From positions 1 to 64,000 of the forward strand of contig NZ_JBNAIK010000006.1 of NCBI RefSeq assembly GCF_052048155.1: a DNA stretch of 64,000 nucleotides, read 5' to 3'. How positions within the stretch are numbered: the first letter of the stretch is position 1; each line of letters begins with the position of its first letter. Of this stretch, positions 28,278-36,186 are shown one piece after another. Origin of the DNA: HIMB114 sp052048155 (GTDB taxonomy: Bacteria; Pseudomonadota; Alphaproteobacteria; Pelagibacterales; Pelagibacteraceae). Both the position numbers and the translations under genes were made by a program. Under the pieces are notes generated by a model, which worked only from the letters and a program-made list of their open reading frames with translations, ran no database searches and was not told the DNA's origin.

Positions 28278-28309
28278 ATCACGCGTTTATAAAATTATAA
28301 ACGCGTGAT
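28278..28309 (-). other. Stem-loop between phnD and phnC
   Basis: A perfect 15-base inverted repeat (arms 28278-28292 and 28295-28309, both containing ACGCGT) with a two-base loop lies between the phnD stop and the phnC start. No T-run follows on the minus strand, so it is not a standard terminator. It resembles the intercistronic stem-loops that stabilise binding-protein mRNA and give the binding protein higher expression than its permease. Confidence 0.75.
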
Positions 28310-28328
28310 TGATTAACTATTCAGGGAA

Positions 28329-29234
28329 TTACTTCTTTTTCTTTTTCTTAAACTCAGCTTTAGCTTTAGCTAAAGTTCTAATCACATCATAGTCTTTGTC
28401 AGTCATTGCAACAAATTTTGATGATTTTAGGTTGTCTAAGAATTTTTTAGCTCCTGGATCATTTCCAAGTTCTAAGAAAGTTGATCTGATCGCTTTTTTT
28501 ATAGGATCACATAATTTTCCACTATAGACGAAAGGGTCTTGTGGGACTGGAGGTGATCTCCATAGAATATTAAAGTCAGATAACTTTACTTTACCTTTAG
28601 ATACAACGTTATCAAATCGGTGACTAGCTACAAAGCCAGCATCAATTTTTCCACTATGTACTGCTAAAGTTGTTAAGTCATGACCACCTGTGTAGACGAT
28701 TCTTTTCCAGAACTTATCTGCATCAGTATTCATACTTGGAGCCCAAACGACTCTTGGTATTAAGTCTCCCGAAGTACTTCCAGGGTCAGCGTGTCCAACT
28801 GTTGCACCTTTTAAAGATTTTTGAGTTGTAAATTTAGACCCTTTCTTTGAAATCAATACTGATTCATATCCAGGACCTTCTTTTTGCATGTACCCTTTTT
28901 TCTTTGCATAAGTTGCGAACACTTCAATTGACTTATCTTTCTTTTTCGCAGTGATGTATCCGTAAGGACCTAATACTGCTACGTCAACGAAGCCTCCGAT
29001 TAACGCCTCAGCAACTGATGCGTATGAAGTAGGCATATAGAACTCGATTTTCTTTCCAGTATTTGCTTTTAATTTTTTTAATACTGGTCTGTATAAATCA
29101 AGCTCAAATGATGACTCTTCGGTAGGTATTATTGAAAACCTTAATTGCTTAGGATCTTTACATTTCGAATATGCAAAGTTAGTTCCTAGCAAAAGGGCTG
29201 TAAATAATACCAGTGTCTTTTTTATTAACTGCAT
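28329..29234 (-). CDS. phnD: Phosphonate ABC transporter substrate-binding protein
   Basis: A 301-residue periplasmic binding protein with a 23-residue signal peptide (KKTLVLFTALLLGTNFAYS). The PhnD family pattern is visible: RFSIIPTEESS, FYMPTSYASVAEALIGGFVDVAVLGPYGYI (seen as EALIGGFVDVAVLGPYGY), GHADPGSTSGDLIPR, and SPPVPQDPFVY. This pocket type binds 2-aminoethylphosphonate-like ligands; the ligand here is untested. The ribosome site GGGGGAGAA is unusually strong for this genome, fitting heavy translation. The C-terminus is a poly-Lys tail. Confidence 0.93.
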   Translation of the reverse strand: MQLIKKTLVLFTALLLGTNFAYSKCKDPKQLRFSIIPTEESSFELDLYRPVLKKLKANTGKKIEFYMPTSYASVAEALIGGFVDVAVLGPYGYITAKKKDKSIEVFATYAKKKGYMQKEGPGYESVLISKKGSKFTTQKSLKGATVGHADPGSTSGDLIPRVVWAPSMNTDADKFWKRIVYTGGHDLTTLAVHSGKIDAGFVASHRFDNVVSKGKVKLSDFNILWRSPPVPQDPFVYSGKLCDPIKKAIRSTFLELGNDPGAKKFLDNLKSSKFVAMTDKDYDVIRTLAKAKAEFKKKKKK

Positions 29235-29284
29235 ATTTCTCCCCCTATTTGAGTTGCACTTAAGTGTACTAATAACTTAATAAT

Positions 29285-29302
29285 ATGAATCATTTGTTAC
29301 AA
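29285..29302 (-). promoter_or_regulatory. PHO-box-like site upstream of phnD
   Basis: On the minus strand TTGTAAC-AAAT-GATTCAT reads as a 7-4-7 PHO-box layout (consensus half-site CTGTCAT). The first half and the AAAT spacer resemble the pstS and phoR sites in this window; the second half matches only at TCAT. It lies about 50-70 bases before the phnD start. Confidence 0.5.
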
Positions 29303-29369
29303 TAAAGAAAAAACGATAAGGGCTATCGGATTACAGATTATTTAGTAATATAAACCAAGGGTTGAAAAA

Positions 29370-30134
29370 TTGACAAAAAACTTCATAAAAATCTTAGGTT
29401 GCGGAAGCTCTCAGGGTGTTCCAAAAATAGATGGTGATTGGGGGCAATGCAAAAAAAACATTAAAAATATTAGAACGAGATGCTCAATATTTGTCCAAAT
29501 AAAAAATATTAAATTTATTATCGATACCTCTCCAGATATTAGATTTCAATTACTGAAGAATAAAATCAATAATATTGATTTTGCTCTTTTTACCCACGCA
29601 CATGCTGATCATATATTGGGAATTAATGAGTTAAGAACATTTTATATTAAATATAAAAAGAAATTTAATATTTACTTAACTAAATTTACTGAAAAAAGTT
29701 TAAAAAAGATGTTTAAGTATCTTTTTATTAACCAAAAAAATTATCCAGCAGTATTAAAAAGCAATATCATTTCAAATAAGAAAAAAATCAGAAATTTAAA
29801 TATTCAAGCTATAAACGTTATTCACGGCACAATGAAAACTATTGGATATAGAATAAATAATTTTGCTTATATTCCTGATTTTAAAAAGATAAATGATTCT
29901 GAGCTTAAAAAATTACAAAATTTAGATGTTTTAATCATCGATTGTTTTAGATACAAAGAGCACAATACACATGTTAATCTAGCAGAATGTCTTCATTATA
30001 TTAAAATTATGAATCCAAAAAAAGCTTATTTAACTAATTTAAATCAAGACTTAGATTACTTTAAATTAAAAAAGAAAATCAAAAAAAATAATATAAACCC
30101 TTGTTATGATAGTTTAAAGATTAGGCTAAATTAA
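29370..30134 (+). CDS. MBL-fold metallo-hydrolase (PhnP-like)
   Basis: A 254-residue metallo-beta-lactamase-fold protein. KILGCGSSQGVP opens the fold, and THAHADHILGINELR is the HxHxDH metal motif. A single His at VIHGTM and the late Asp in LIIDCF are further ligands. The final conserved segment reads TNLNQDLDY, where relatives I recall have a His before the x-Asp-Leu-Asp, so one ligand may be replaced. The start is TTG 29370; no closer ATG exists. Related proteins include PhnP (cyclic phosphodiesterase), but similar genes also follow tatD in many alphaproteobacteria, so a phosphonate role is uncertain. Confidence 0.8.
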   Translation: MTKNFIKILGCGSSQGVPKIDGDWGQCKKNIKNIRTRCSIFVQIKNIKFIIDTSPDIRFQLLKNKINNIDFALFTHAHADHILGINELRTFYIKYKKKFNIYLTKFTEKSLKKMFKYLFINQKNYPAVLKSNIISNKKKIRNLNIQAINVIHGTMKTIGYRINNFAYIPDFKKINDSELKKLQNLDVLIIDCFRYKEHNTHVNLAECLHYIKIMNPKKAYLTNLNQDLDYFKLKKKIKKNNINPCYDSLKIRLN

Positions 30135-30173
30135 CCCCATACTACTTAATTAAAATTTAAATATTTAATAAAT

Positions 30174-30191
30174 CTGTAACAAATTTATAAT
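30174..30191 (+). promoter_or_regulatory. PHO-box-like site and -10 of phoR
   Basis: CTGTAAC at 30174-30180, AAAT, then TTATAAT at 30185-30191. The first half matches the PHO half-site CTGTCAT well. The second half coincides with a perfect TATAAT at 30186-30191, 10 bases before the phoR ATG, implying a near-leaderless transcript. Overlap with the -10 could mean repression rather than activation. Confidence 0.45.
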
Positions 30192-30201
30192 ATCATTAGG
30201 T

Positions 30202-31344
30202 ATGAAATTTTTATATTTTTTTTTAGGATTTATTATTGCTTTTGCAATCATAAAATTTTTTTCAAAAAATAATAATTTTAAGTTTTCTCCAAAAAATAGA
30301 AATGATGAAGATGAAGGCAAAAATGTAAAGTGGACTAAAGCCTTAAATTTAATTCAGGATCAAATTTTTATTTTAAATAAAAGTAAAAATGTTGTTTTTG
30401 CTAATACAGCTGCTAAAAATCAATTTGGTTCAAAAATAGTTGCAAACCATTATGCCTCAATCATCAGAGATACTAATTTTATAGAAGCAATTAATAATAT
30501 TTTTGAAAATAAAAAAAACTCTTCTGTAAACTCTGAAATTAATTTTCCAACTTATCAATTTTTTAAAGCTAACTTGTATTATATTGAAGAAAATCTTTTT
30601 GATGAAAACTTTACAATTATGGTTGTGCTCCAAGACCTAACTGACCTTCTGAAAATTGAAAAATTAAAGTCTGACTTTGTTGCAAACGTATCACACGAAC
30701 TTAGAACACCACTACAGAGTATTAAACTTGGTTTAGAAACGATTACAGATGGACCTGCAAAATCTGACGATGCTGCAAAACAGAAATTTTTAAATATTAT
30801 GAAAAATGAAACCAATCGAATGGATCAATTAATTACTGATTTATTAACGCTTTCTAAAATTGAACAAGAAGAACATAAAAGACCTAACGATAAAGTTAAT
30901 ATTAAAAATATAATTAATATCGTGATTTTAAATTTAGAAACCTTGTCTCAAAATAAAAAAATTAAAATCTCAAATCTTATTTCAAGCGATATGATTGTTT
31001 TAGGCGATCAGAACAAATTAATAGAAGTTTTTTACAATATTATTGAAAATGCAATTAAATATAGTGACGAAAATAAAGAAATATCTGTAAAAGCTGAGAT
31101 AAAAGGTGATTTTGTTGAAATCAAAATTATTGATCAAGGATATGGTATACCCAAAACTTCTTTGGGGCGCGTGACAGAAAGATTTTTTAGAATTGATCCA
31201 GAAAAAAGTAAAAAAGTTGGTGGTACAGGTTTAGGTTTGGCAATTGTAAAACATTTAATTAATCAGCATCGTGGCCAGCTTAATATCAGAAGTGAATTAA
31301 ATAAAGGAAGCGAATTTGAGATTAAATTGCCAACTGCAAATTAA
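30202..31344 (+). CDS. phoR: Phosphate regulon sensor histidine kinase PhoR
   Basis: A 380-residue sensor kinase. One N-terminal membrane helix (FLYFFLGFIIAFAII) is followed by a PAS domain (about residues 45-135), and HisKA with the phosphorylated His in FVANVSHELRTPLQSIK (VSHELRTP). HATPase_c motifs are N-box NIIENAIKYSD, G1 DQGYGIP and G2 GGTGLGLAIVKH. There is no periplasmic sensor domain, as expected for PhoR, which listens to Pst/PhoU. It is convergent with phoB (4-base overlap) rather than in the usual phoB-phoR order. Confidence 0.93.
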   Translation: MKFLYFFLGFIIAFAIIKFFSKNNNFKFSPKNRNDEDEGKNVKWTKALNLIQDQIFILNKSKNVVFANTAAKNQFGSKIVANHYASIIRDTNFIEAINNIFENKKNSSVNSEINFPTYQFFKANLYYIEENLFDENFTIMVVLQDLTDLLKIEKLKSDFVANVSHELRTPLQSIKLGLETITDGPAKSDDAAKQKFLNIMKNETNRMDQLITDLLTLSKIEQEEHKRPNDKVNIKNIINIVILNLETLSQNKKIKISNLISSDMIVLGDQNKLIEVFYNIIENAIKYSDENKEISVKAEIKGDFVEIKIIDQGYGIPKTSLGRVTERFFRIDPEKSKKVGGTGLGLAIVKHLINQHRGQLNIRSELNKGSEFEIKLPTAN

Positions 31345-32021
31345 TCTAAAGAGTATCCTGCAGACCTTACAGTTCTAATTAATTCTTTTGTACCATCTAA
31401 ATTAATTGCTTTTCTTAATCTTCTTATATGAACATCTACTGTTCGATTTTCTACGTTTATATTATCAGGCCAAACATTTATAAGCAGTTGGTCTCTAGAA
31501 TAAACTCGTTTTGGATTTTTAATGAAAAAATCTAACATACGATACTCTGTGGGCCCAAGATCAATCTGAGCTTCATTTCTAAAAACTTTTCTTTGTATTC
31601 GATCTATAACTAAATCCTCATAAACAGCTTTATCTTCTGCCACTCTTGGCTTGCTTCTTCGTAATAATGCATTAATTCTTGCAACTAATTCTGCATGACC
31701 AAAAGGTTTTGTAATATAATCATCAGCTCCAGCATTAAGTGCAGCCACTTTATCTTCCTCTTGACCTTTGGCGGTCAGCATAATGATTGGAAGATCTTGA
31801 AACTTTTTATCTTTTTTTAAGGATCTGCAAATATTAATACCAGAAAGGTCTGGAAGCATCCAGTCTAGTAAAACTAGATCAGGTTCTTGCTCCTTGATTT
31901 CATGAAGAGCTTCTTCGCCATTGCTAGAAACCAAAAACTTAAAACCCTCTTTTTTTAAATTATATTCAACTAAAGTTATAATTGACTGTTCGTCTTCAAC
32001 TAAAAAGACTTTAGCACCCAT
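31341..32021 (-). CDS. phoB: Phosphate regulon response regulator PhoB
   Basis: A 226-residue OmpR/PhoB-type regulator. The receiver has the acidic pocket VEDEQS, the phospho-acceptor Asp in LVLLDWMLPDLSG, and the Lys in MLTAKGQEEDK. The winged-helix domain (about 130-225) contains GPTEYRMLDFF and VDVHIRRLRKAI. It would bind PHO boxes under phosphate limitation. Last gene of pstSCAB-phoU-phoB, three bases after phoU. Confidence 0.94.
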   Translation of the reverse strand: MGAKVFLVEDEQSIITLVEYNLKKEGFKFLVSSNGEEALHEIKEQEPDLVLLDWMLPDLSGINICRSLKKDKKFQDLPIIMLTAKGQEEDKVAALNAGADDYITKPFGHAELVARINALLRRSKPRVAEDKAVYEDLVIDRIQRKVFRNEAQIDLGPTEYRMLDFFIKNPKRVYSRDQLLINVWPDNINVENRTVDVHIRRLRKAINLDGTKELIRTVRSAGYSLD

Positions 32022-32024
32022 AAA

Positions 32025-32687
32025 TTATTTTTGCGGATAATCGCCTTCTATTAGGTAATGAACATTTTGACAAATACGTGAAAGATGGTCACCGGCTCGC
32101 TCTAAATTTTTACAAACAAAAAGTAAATTTGTTGCAAAATCTAAATTCTTTTTATCTTTAGATAAAAATTCTAACACTTCTTTTATTGAGGCAGTCGCTA
32201 AGTCATTAACCTGTTCATCGTTTTTAATTGTATCTAAACTCTTTTGAACAGATTTTTCTATAAAACAATCTAAAGTAGACTTTAATTGTTTTTGTACGAT
32301 TTCTCCCAAACTCTCTATTCGTTTCAACATTTCTGGTGGCAGATCATCTGGCAAGGGTAAAATTTTCTTTGCATTACCTTTTGCCAAATCTCCAATTCTC
32401 TCTAGATCTTGTGAAATTTTTAAAGTTGAAATTGCATATCTAAGATCTATTGCGACAGGAGATCTTTTTACTAATATAGTCATAATTTGTTGATCAATTG
32501 ATGATCTAAACTTATTAATTTTAGCATCACTTTCAACAATTTTACTAACAGCATCTTTATCTACTGTTGTTATTGCATTCATAGAGTCGTGAAGTAACTT
32601 CTCAGTTAAACTTCCCATTTGAACCAAGCTATCATTTAAATGTTGAAGCTCTTCGTCGTATGATTTTACAATATGTTCATCGCTCAT
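32025..32687 (-). CDS. phoU: Phosphate signalling protein PhoU
   Basis: A 220-residue helical protein with two PhoU repeats. DLRYAISTLKISQDLERIGDLAKGNAKK (repeat 1, ISQDLERIGD) and NLLFVCKNLERAGDHLSRICQ (repeat 2, NLERAGDH) carry the ExxRxxD metal-binding signatures. PhoU links the Pst transporter to PhoR and restrains the regulon when phosphate is plentiful. It sits three bases after pstB in the pst operon. Confidence 0.94.
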   Translation of the reverse strand: MSDEHIVKSYDEELQHLNDSLVQMGSLTEKLLHDSMNAITTVDKDAVSKIVESDAKINKFRSSIDQQIMTILVKRSPVAIDLRYAISTLKISQDLERIGDLAKGNAKKILPLPDDLPPEMLKRIESLGEIVQKQLKSTLDCFIEKSVQKSLDTIKNDEQVNDLATASIKEVLEFLSKDKKNLDFATNLLFVCKNLERAGDHLSRICQNVHYLIEGDYPQK

Positions 32688-32690
32688 AAA

Positions 32691-33467
32691 TTATCCAAAT
32701 CTACCAGTTATATAATCTTGAGTCATGGTATTATTAGGGTTCTTAAATATTTTTTCAGTTTCACCCATTTCTATTAACTTTCCTAAATGAAAAAATCCTG
32801 TTCTTTGAGAAACTCTTGCGGCTTGTGACATTGAGTGTGTTACGATTACAATGGTGAATGAACTTTTAAGAGAGTCTATGAGTTCTTCAATTTTTGCAGT
32901 CGCAATTGGATCTAAAGCACTACAAGGCTCATCCATTAAAATAATTTCAGGATTAATAGATATAGCTCTAGCAATACACAGTCTTTGCTGTTGTCCACCT
33001 GATAAGCCTGTTCCTGGTTCATGAAGTCGATCTTTTACCTCATTCCATAAAGCTGCCTTTTGCAAACTTGTTTCTACAATTTGATCCATTTCATTTTTAT
33101 CATTAGCAATCCCATGAATTGTGGGACCGTATGCAATATTATCATAAATACTTTTTGGAAAAGGGTTTGGTTTTTGAAAAACCATTCCAACTTTCTCTCT
33201 TAAACGAACTACATCGACGTCAGGTTTATAAATATTAAAATTATCTATTTCTATCTCACCTGTGATTTTACAAATATCAATCACATCATTCATTCGATTA
33301 ATACATCTTAAAAAAGTAGATTTTCCGCAACCCGATGGGCCAATTAAAGCTGTAACTTCATTTTTATAAATTTCTAAATCAATTCCAAATAAAGCCTGTT
33401 TATCGCCGTAAAAAACATCGATATTTTTACTTATAACTTTTGCTTCTCTTTTATTTTCTAGTTCCAT
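32691..33467 (-). CDS. pstB: Phosphate ABC transporter ATP-binding protein
   Basis: A 258-residue ATPase. Walker A GPSGCGKST, Q-loop VFQKPNPFPKSIYDN (PstB-specific), signature LSGGQQQRLCIARA, Walker B ILMDEPCSALDP and switch His in VTHSMSQAARVS. It energises PstCA for high-affinity phosphate import. It overlaps pstA by 10 bases. Confidence 0.96.
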   Translation of the reverse strand: MELENKREAKVISKNIDVFYGDKQALFGIDLEIYKNEVTALIGPSGCGKSTFLRCINRMNDVIDICKITGEIEIDNFNIYKPDVDVVRLREKVGMVFQKPNPFPKSIYDNIAYGPTIHGIANDKNEMDQIVETSLQKAALWNEVKDRLHEPGTGLSGGQQQRLCIARAISINPEIILMDEPCSALDPIATAKIEELIDSLKSSFTIVIVTHSMSQAARVSQRTGFFHLGKLIEMGETEKIFKNPNNTMTQDYITGRFG

Positions 33468-34720
33468 TTTTTCTCAAATTTTTGTCTTGCATACACAGCA
33501 AGCGAGTTCATAACAATTAAAAAACCAAGTAACATCATAATTGTTGCGGATGTTTTTTCCACAAAGCCTCTTTCCGCAGATTCTGACCATAAGTAAACTT
33601 GAACAGGTAGTGAGGCTGATGGGTCCATTGGACTGCCTGGCAATTCAACCACAAAAGCTACCATTCCAATTAATAATAAAGGTGCTGTTTCACCTAATGC
33701 TTGAGCAAGACCAATGATTGTTCCGGATAAAGTTCCTGGCATAGCTAGTGGTACAACATGATGAAATACGGTTTGGACTTTTGAAGCCCCCATAGCTAAA
33801 GCCCCCTCGCGTATTGACGGAGGAACTGCTTTTAGAGATGCGCGTGCTGGGATTATAATTCTGGGCAAAGTCATAAGCGATAATGCAATTCCACCAACTA
33901 ATGGGGTAGACCTTGGTAATTCAAAAACATTTAATAAAATTCCCAGCCCTAATAATCCAAAAACTATAGACGGAACTGCTGCTAAATTATTGATATTGAT
34001 TTCTATTAAATCAGTCAGCTTATTTTTTGGAGCAAATTCTTCAAGGTATACTGCTGCTGCTAAAGCTATTGGAAATGAAATTAATAGACAAATCAAAATA
34101 GTAAATAATGATCCTAATATGGCGCCTCCAAAACCTGCTAATTCTGGATCACGACTATCTCCTTTTGAAAATAAGTAGTTGTTAAATATTTTTTCTATTT
34201 TTCCGTCTTTCAAAAACTGATCATAAATTTTTAGTTGATAATTAGATAATCTCCTTCGATCTTCTGGAATATCTCTTGGAAAGTTACCTTTATGTAACTG
34301 ATCAAAATCATCTGATGCTGTAAGCAAAAGTGTTACTGTTTTGTTTAATTGATCTTTATTTTTTAAAAAATAATTTTTTGCTTCAAATTCATAATCAGGA
34401 CTTAATAATTTAATTATTTGTTTTTCCTCTTCGCGGTTTGAGAAAGGATAACTTTTAATAAATTCCTCATAAATTAGAGTATAGTAATCTGCATTATCAA
34501 CTTCGTCTTTATCGTTAACATTTGTGATCCCTAGTTTATTTGCATCAAATGTAACTTCAAGCTTGATCATTGTTCTTGAAAAAGCACTTGTTCCATCTGA
34601 AAAAACTTTAAAAACTAATAACCCTACAAAAAATAATGCTAATGAAATTGCAATAATTCCATAAAGTTGAAATCTTTTTTCTGCTTGATACCTTTTTTTT
34701 CTTCTTAGTTCTTTATTCAT
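33458..34720 (-). CDS. pstA: Phosphate ABC transporter permease PstA
   Basis: A 420-residue permease. A cytoplasmic Lys/Arg-rich start and first helix are followed by a long periplasmic insert (about residues 45-195) before the five-helix core; the insert makes it far longer than the roughly 300-residue enteric protein but is common in alphaproteobacteria. The EAA loop is REGALAMGASKVQTVFHHVVP, with the PRIIIPARASLKAVP stretch ahead of it. It overlaps pstC by 8 bases and pstB by 10. Confidence 0.93.
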   Translation of the reverse strand: MNKELRRKKRYQAEKRFQLYGIIAISLALFFVGLLVFKVFSDGTSAFSRTMIKLEVTFDANKLGITNVNDKDEVDNADYYTLIYEEFIKSYPFSNREEEKQIIKLLSPDYEFEAKNYFLKNKDQLNKTVTLLLTASDDFDQLHKGNFPRDIPEDRRRLSNYQLKIYDQFLKDGKIEKIFNNYLFSKGDSRDPELAGFGGAILGSLFTILICLLISFPIALAAAVYLEEFAPKNKLTDLIEININNLAAVPSIVFGLLGLGILLNVFELPRSTPLVGGIALSLMTLPRIIIPARASLKAVPPSIREGALAMGASKVQTVFHHVVPLAMPGTLSGTIIGLAQALGETAPLLLIGMVAFVVELPGSPMDPSASLPVQVYLWSESAERGFVEKTSATIMMLLGFLIVMNSLAVYARQKFEKKWN

Positions 34721-36119
34721 ATTGTTCTCTATATTTTTTGACTACTCTTAAAGCGATAAAATTTAAAACTAAAGTGGCTGCAAATAATGTTAAACCTAAA
34801 GCAAACGCTGCTTGCGTTTTTGCGCTTGTAAACTCTTGATCGCCTACCAAGATCATTACAATTTGTGTTGTGACTGTGGTTGTTGATTCTAATGGGTTGA
34901 TTGTTAAATTTGCAGCTAAACCAGCGGCCATCACGACAATCATAGTTTCTCCAATTGCTCTTGAGACAGCCAATAAGATTGATCCAACAATTCCGGGTAA
35001 CGCAGCAGGAAATACAACTTTTTTGATTGTTTCTGATTTTGTGGCGCCAACTGCATACGATCCATCTCTTAATGATTGTGGTACAGCATTGACTACGTCA
35101 TCGGTTAATGAGGAAACAAATGGGATGATCATAACACCCATGACTAAACCTGCGGCTAACGCACTTTCGGATGAAACTTCTAATCCCAAGGACTCTCCTA
35201 ATATTCTAAAAAAAGGACCAACTGTTAATGCTGCAAAAAACCCGTAAACAACAGTGGGTACTCCTGCTAATATTTCTATTATAGGCTTTCCAAATTTTCT
35301 AACATTTGTACCGGCATATTCAGCAAAATATATTCCTGAAAATAATCCAATAGGAACTGCAACGCACATCGCGATAAAAGCAATAAATGCAGTTCCGGCA
35401 AATAACGGTATTGCACCAAATGCTTCACTTAGTTCTTTAAGTTGAGCAGTTGTTAGTTCTGCAGAAGCATCACTCACAAAAGCCTTTTGAGGACTCCATG
35501 ATGTACCAAAAATAAAATCAAAAAAATTAATAGTAGTAAAAAATTTAATACTTTCAAATAAGAGTGAAAATATAATACCCACAGTAGTTAGAATTGCTGC
35601 GACAGAACTTGTAAACAAAATAATTCTTATTATTTTTTCAACACCCTCTCTTGCATGAACATTGTTTGAAATATTCTTCAAGGCAAGTCCTGAAAACAAA
35701 ATAATTGCTGATAAAAAAACAACTACCTTAGAGCTCGTGGCAACTGAGAGGAGACGTTTATATTGTTCAGCTCCTAATTTGATACTTTCATCTAATTGGC
35801 CGCTAAAATTTCCAGTATAGTAAGCTTTAATTTTTTGATAAATTAAATTAAGCTCATCTTTTGATATTGCTTTTAAACTATCAGTTTGAATTTTGGAAAA
35901 AATTAAATTTTTTATAATAGCTGGCTCTAATATATTCCATGATACCAAAATTATAAGTGCGGGTAACGCACACCACAATGATAAGTAATAAGCATAATAC
36001 TTTGGTAATGCTTTTAATTTAAATTGTTTACTACTAGCAAAATATCCAATTCTTGATTTGGAAAAAAAATATAAAGAAACTGAAAAAAGAAGAATGAATA
36101 AAAATAATACTAAGTTCAT
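34713..36119 (-). CDS. pstC: Phosphate ABC transporter permease PstC
   Basis: A 468-residue permease. Two N-terminal helices flank an extended periplasmic segment (about residues 75-135), then follow a helix and the core domain. The EAA loop is RDGSYAVGATKSETIKKVVFP, preceded by EILAGVPTVVYGFFAALTVGP. An IGETMIVVMAAGLAAN helix is typical of PstC. Its ribosome site AAAGGG lies inside the 3' arm of a stem-loop that follows pstS, 4 bases before the ATG. Confidence 0.93.
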   Translation of the reverse strand: MNLVLFLFILLFSVSLYFFSKSRIGYFASSKQFKLKALPKYYAYYLSLWCALPALIILVSWNILEPAIIKNLIFSKIQTDSLKAISKDELNLIYQKIKAYYTGNFSGQLDESIKLGAEQYKRLLSVATSSKVVVFLSAIILFSGLALKNISNNVHAREGVEKIIRIILFTSSVAAILTTVGIIFSLLFESIKFFTTINFFDFIFGTSWSPQKAFVSDASAELTTAQLKELSEAFGAIPLFAGTAFIAFIAMCVAVPIGLFSGIYFAEYAGTNVRKFGKPIIEILAGVPTVVYGFFAALTVGPFFRILGESLGLEVSSESALAAGLVMGVMIIPFVSSLTDDVVNAVPQSLRDGSYAVGATKSETIKKVVFPAALPGIVGSILLAVSRAIGETMIVVMAAGLAANLTINPLESTTTVTTQIVMILVGDQEFTSAKTQAAFALGLTLFAATLVLNFIALRVVKKYREQYE

Positions 36120-36122
36120 TTA

Positions 36123-36160
36123 GCCCTTTATGTTTAAAGGGCCAGAATAATCCGGCCCTT
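36123..36160 (-). promoter_or_regulatory. Two mutually exclusive stem-loops between pstS and pstC
   Basis: Read on the minus strand, AAGGGCC (36160-36154) can pair with GGCCCTT (36143-36137), or the latter, as GCCCTTTA (36142-36135), can pair with TAAAGGGC (36130-36123). The second pairing masks the AAAGGG ribosome site of pstC, and the first leaves it free. No T-run follows, so neither is a standard terminator. The layout suits control of PstS:PstC ratio, but function is inferred. Confidence 0.6.
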
Positions 36161-36186
36161 AGAAACTTTAGCACTAAATAACTAAT

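Noticed and set aside
34870..35445. Open frames antisense to pstC
   Set aside because: They mirror strong pstC coding on the other strand, lack recognisable domains, and have no ribosome site or coupling.
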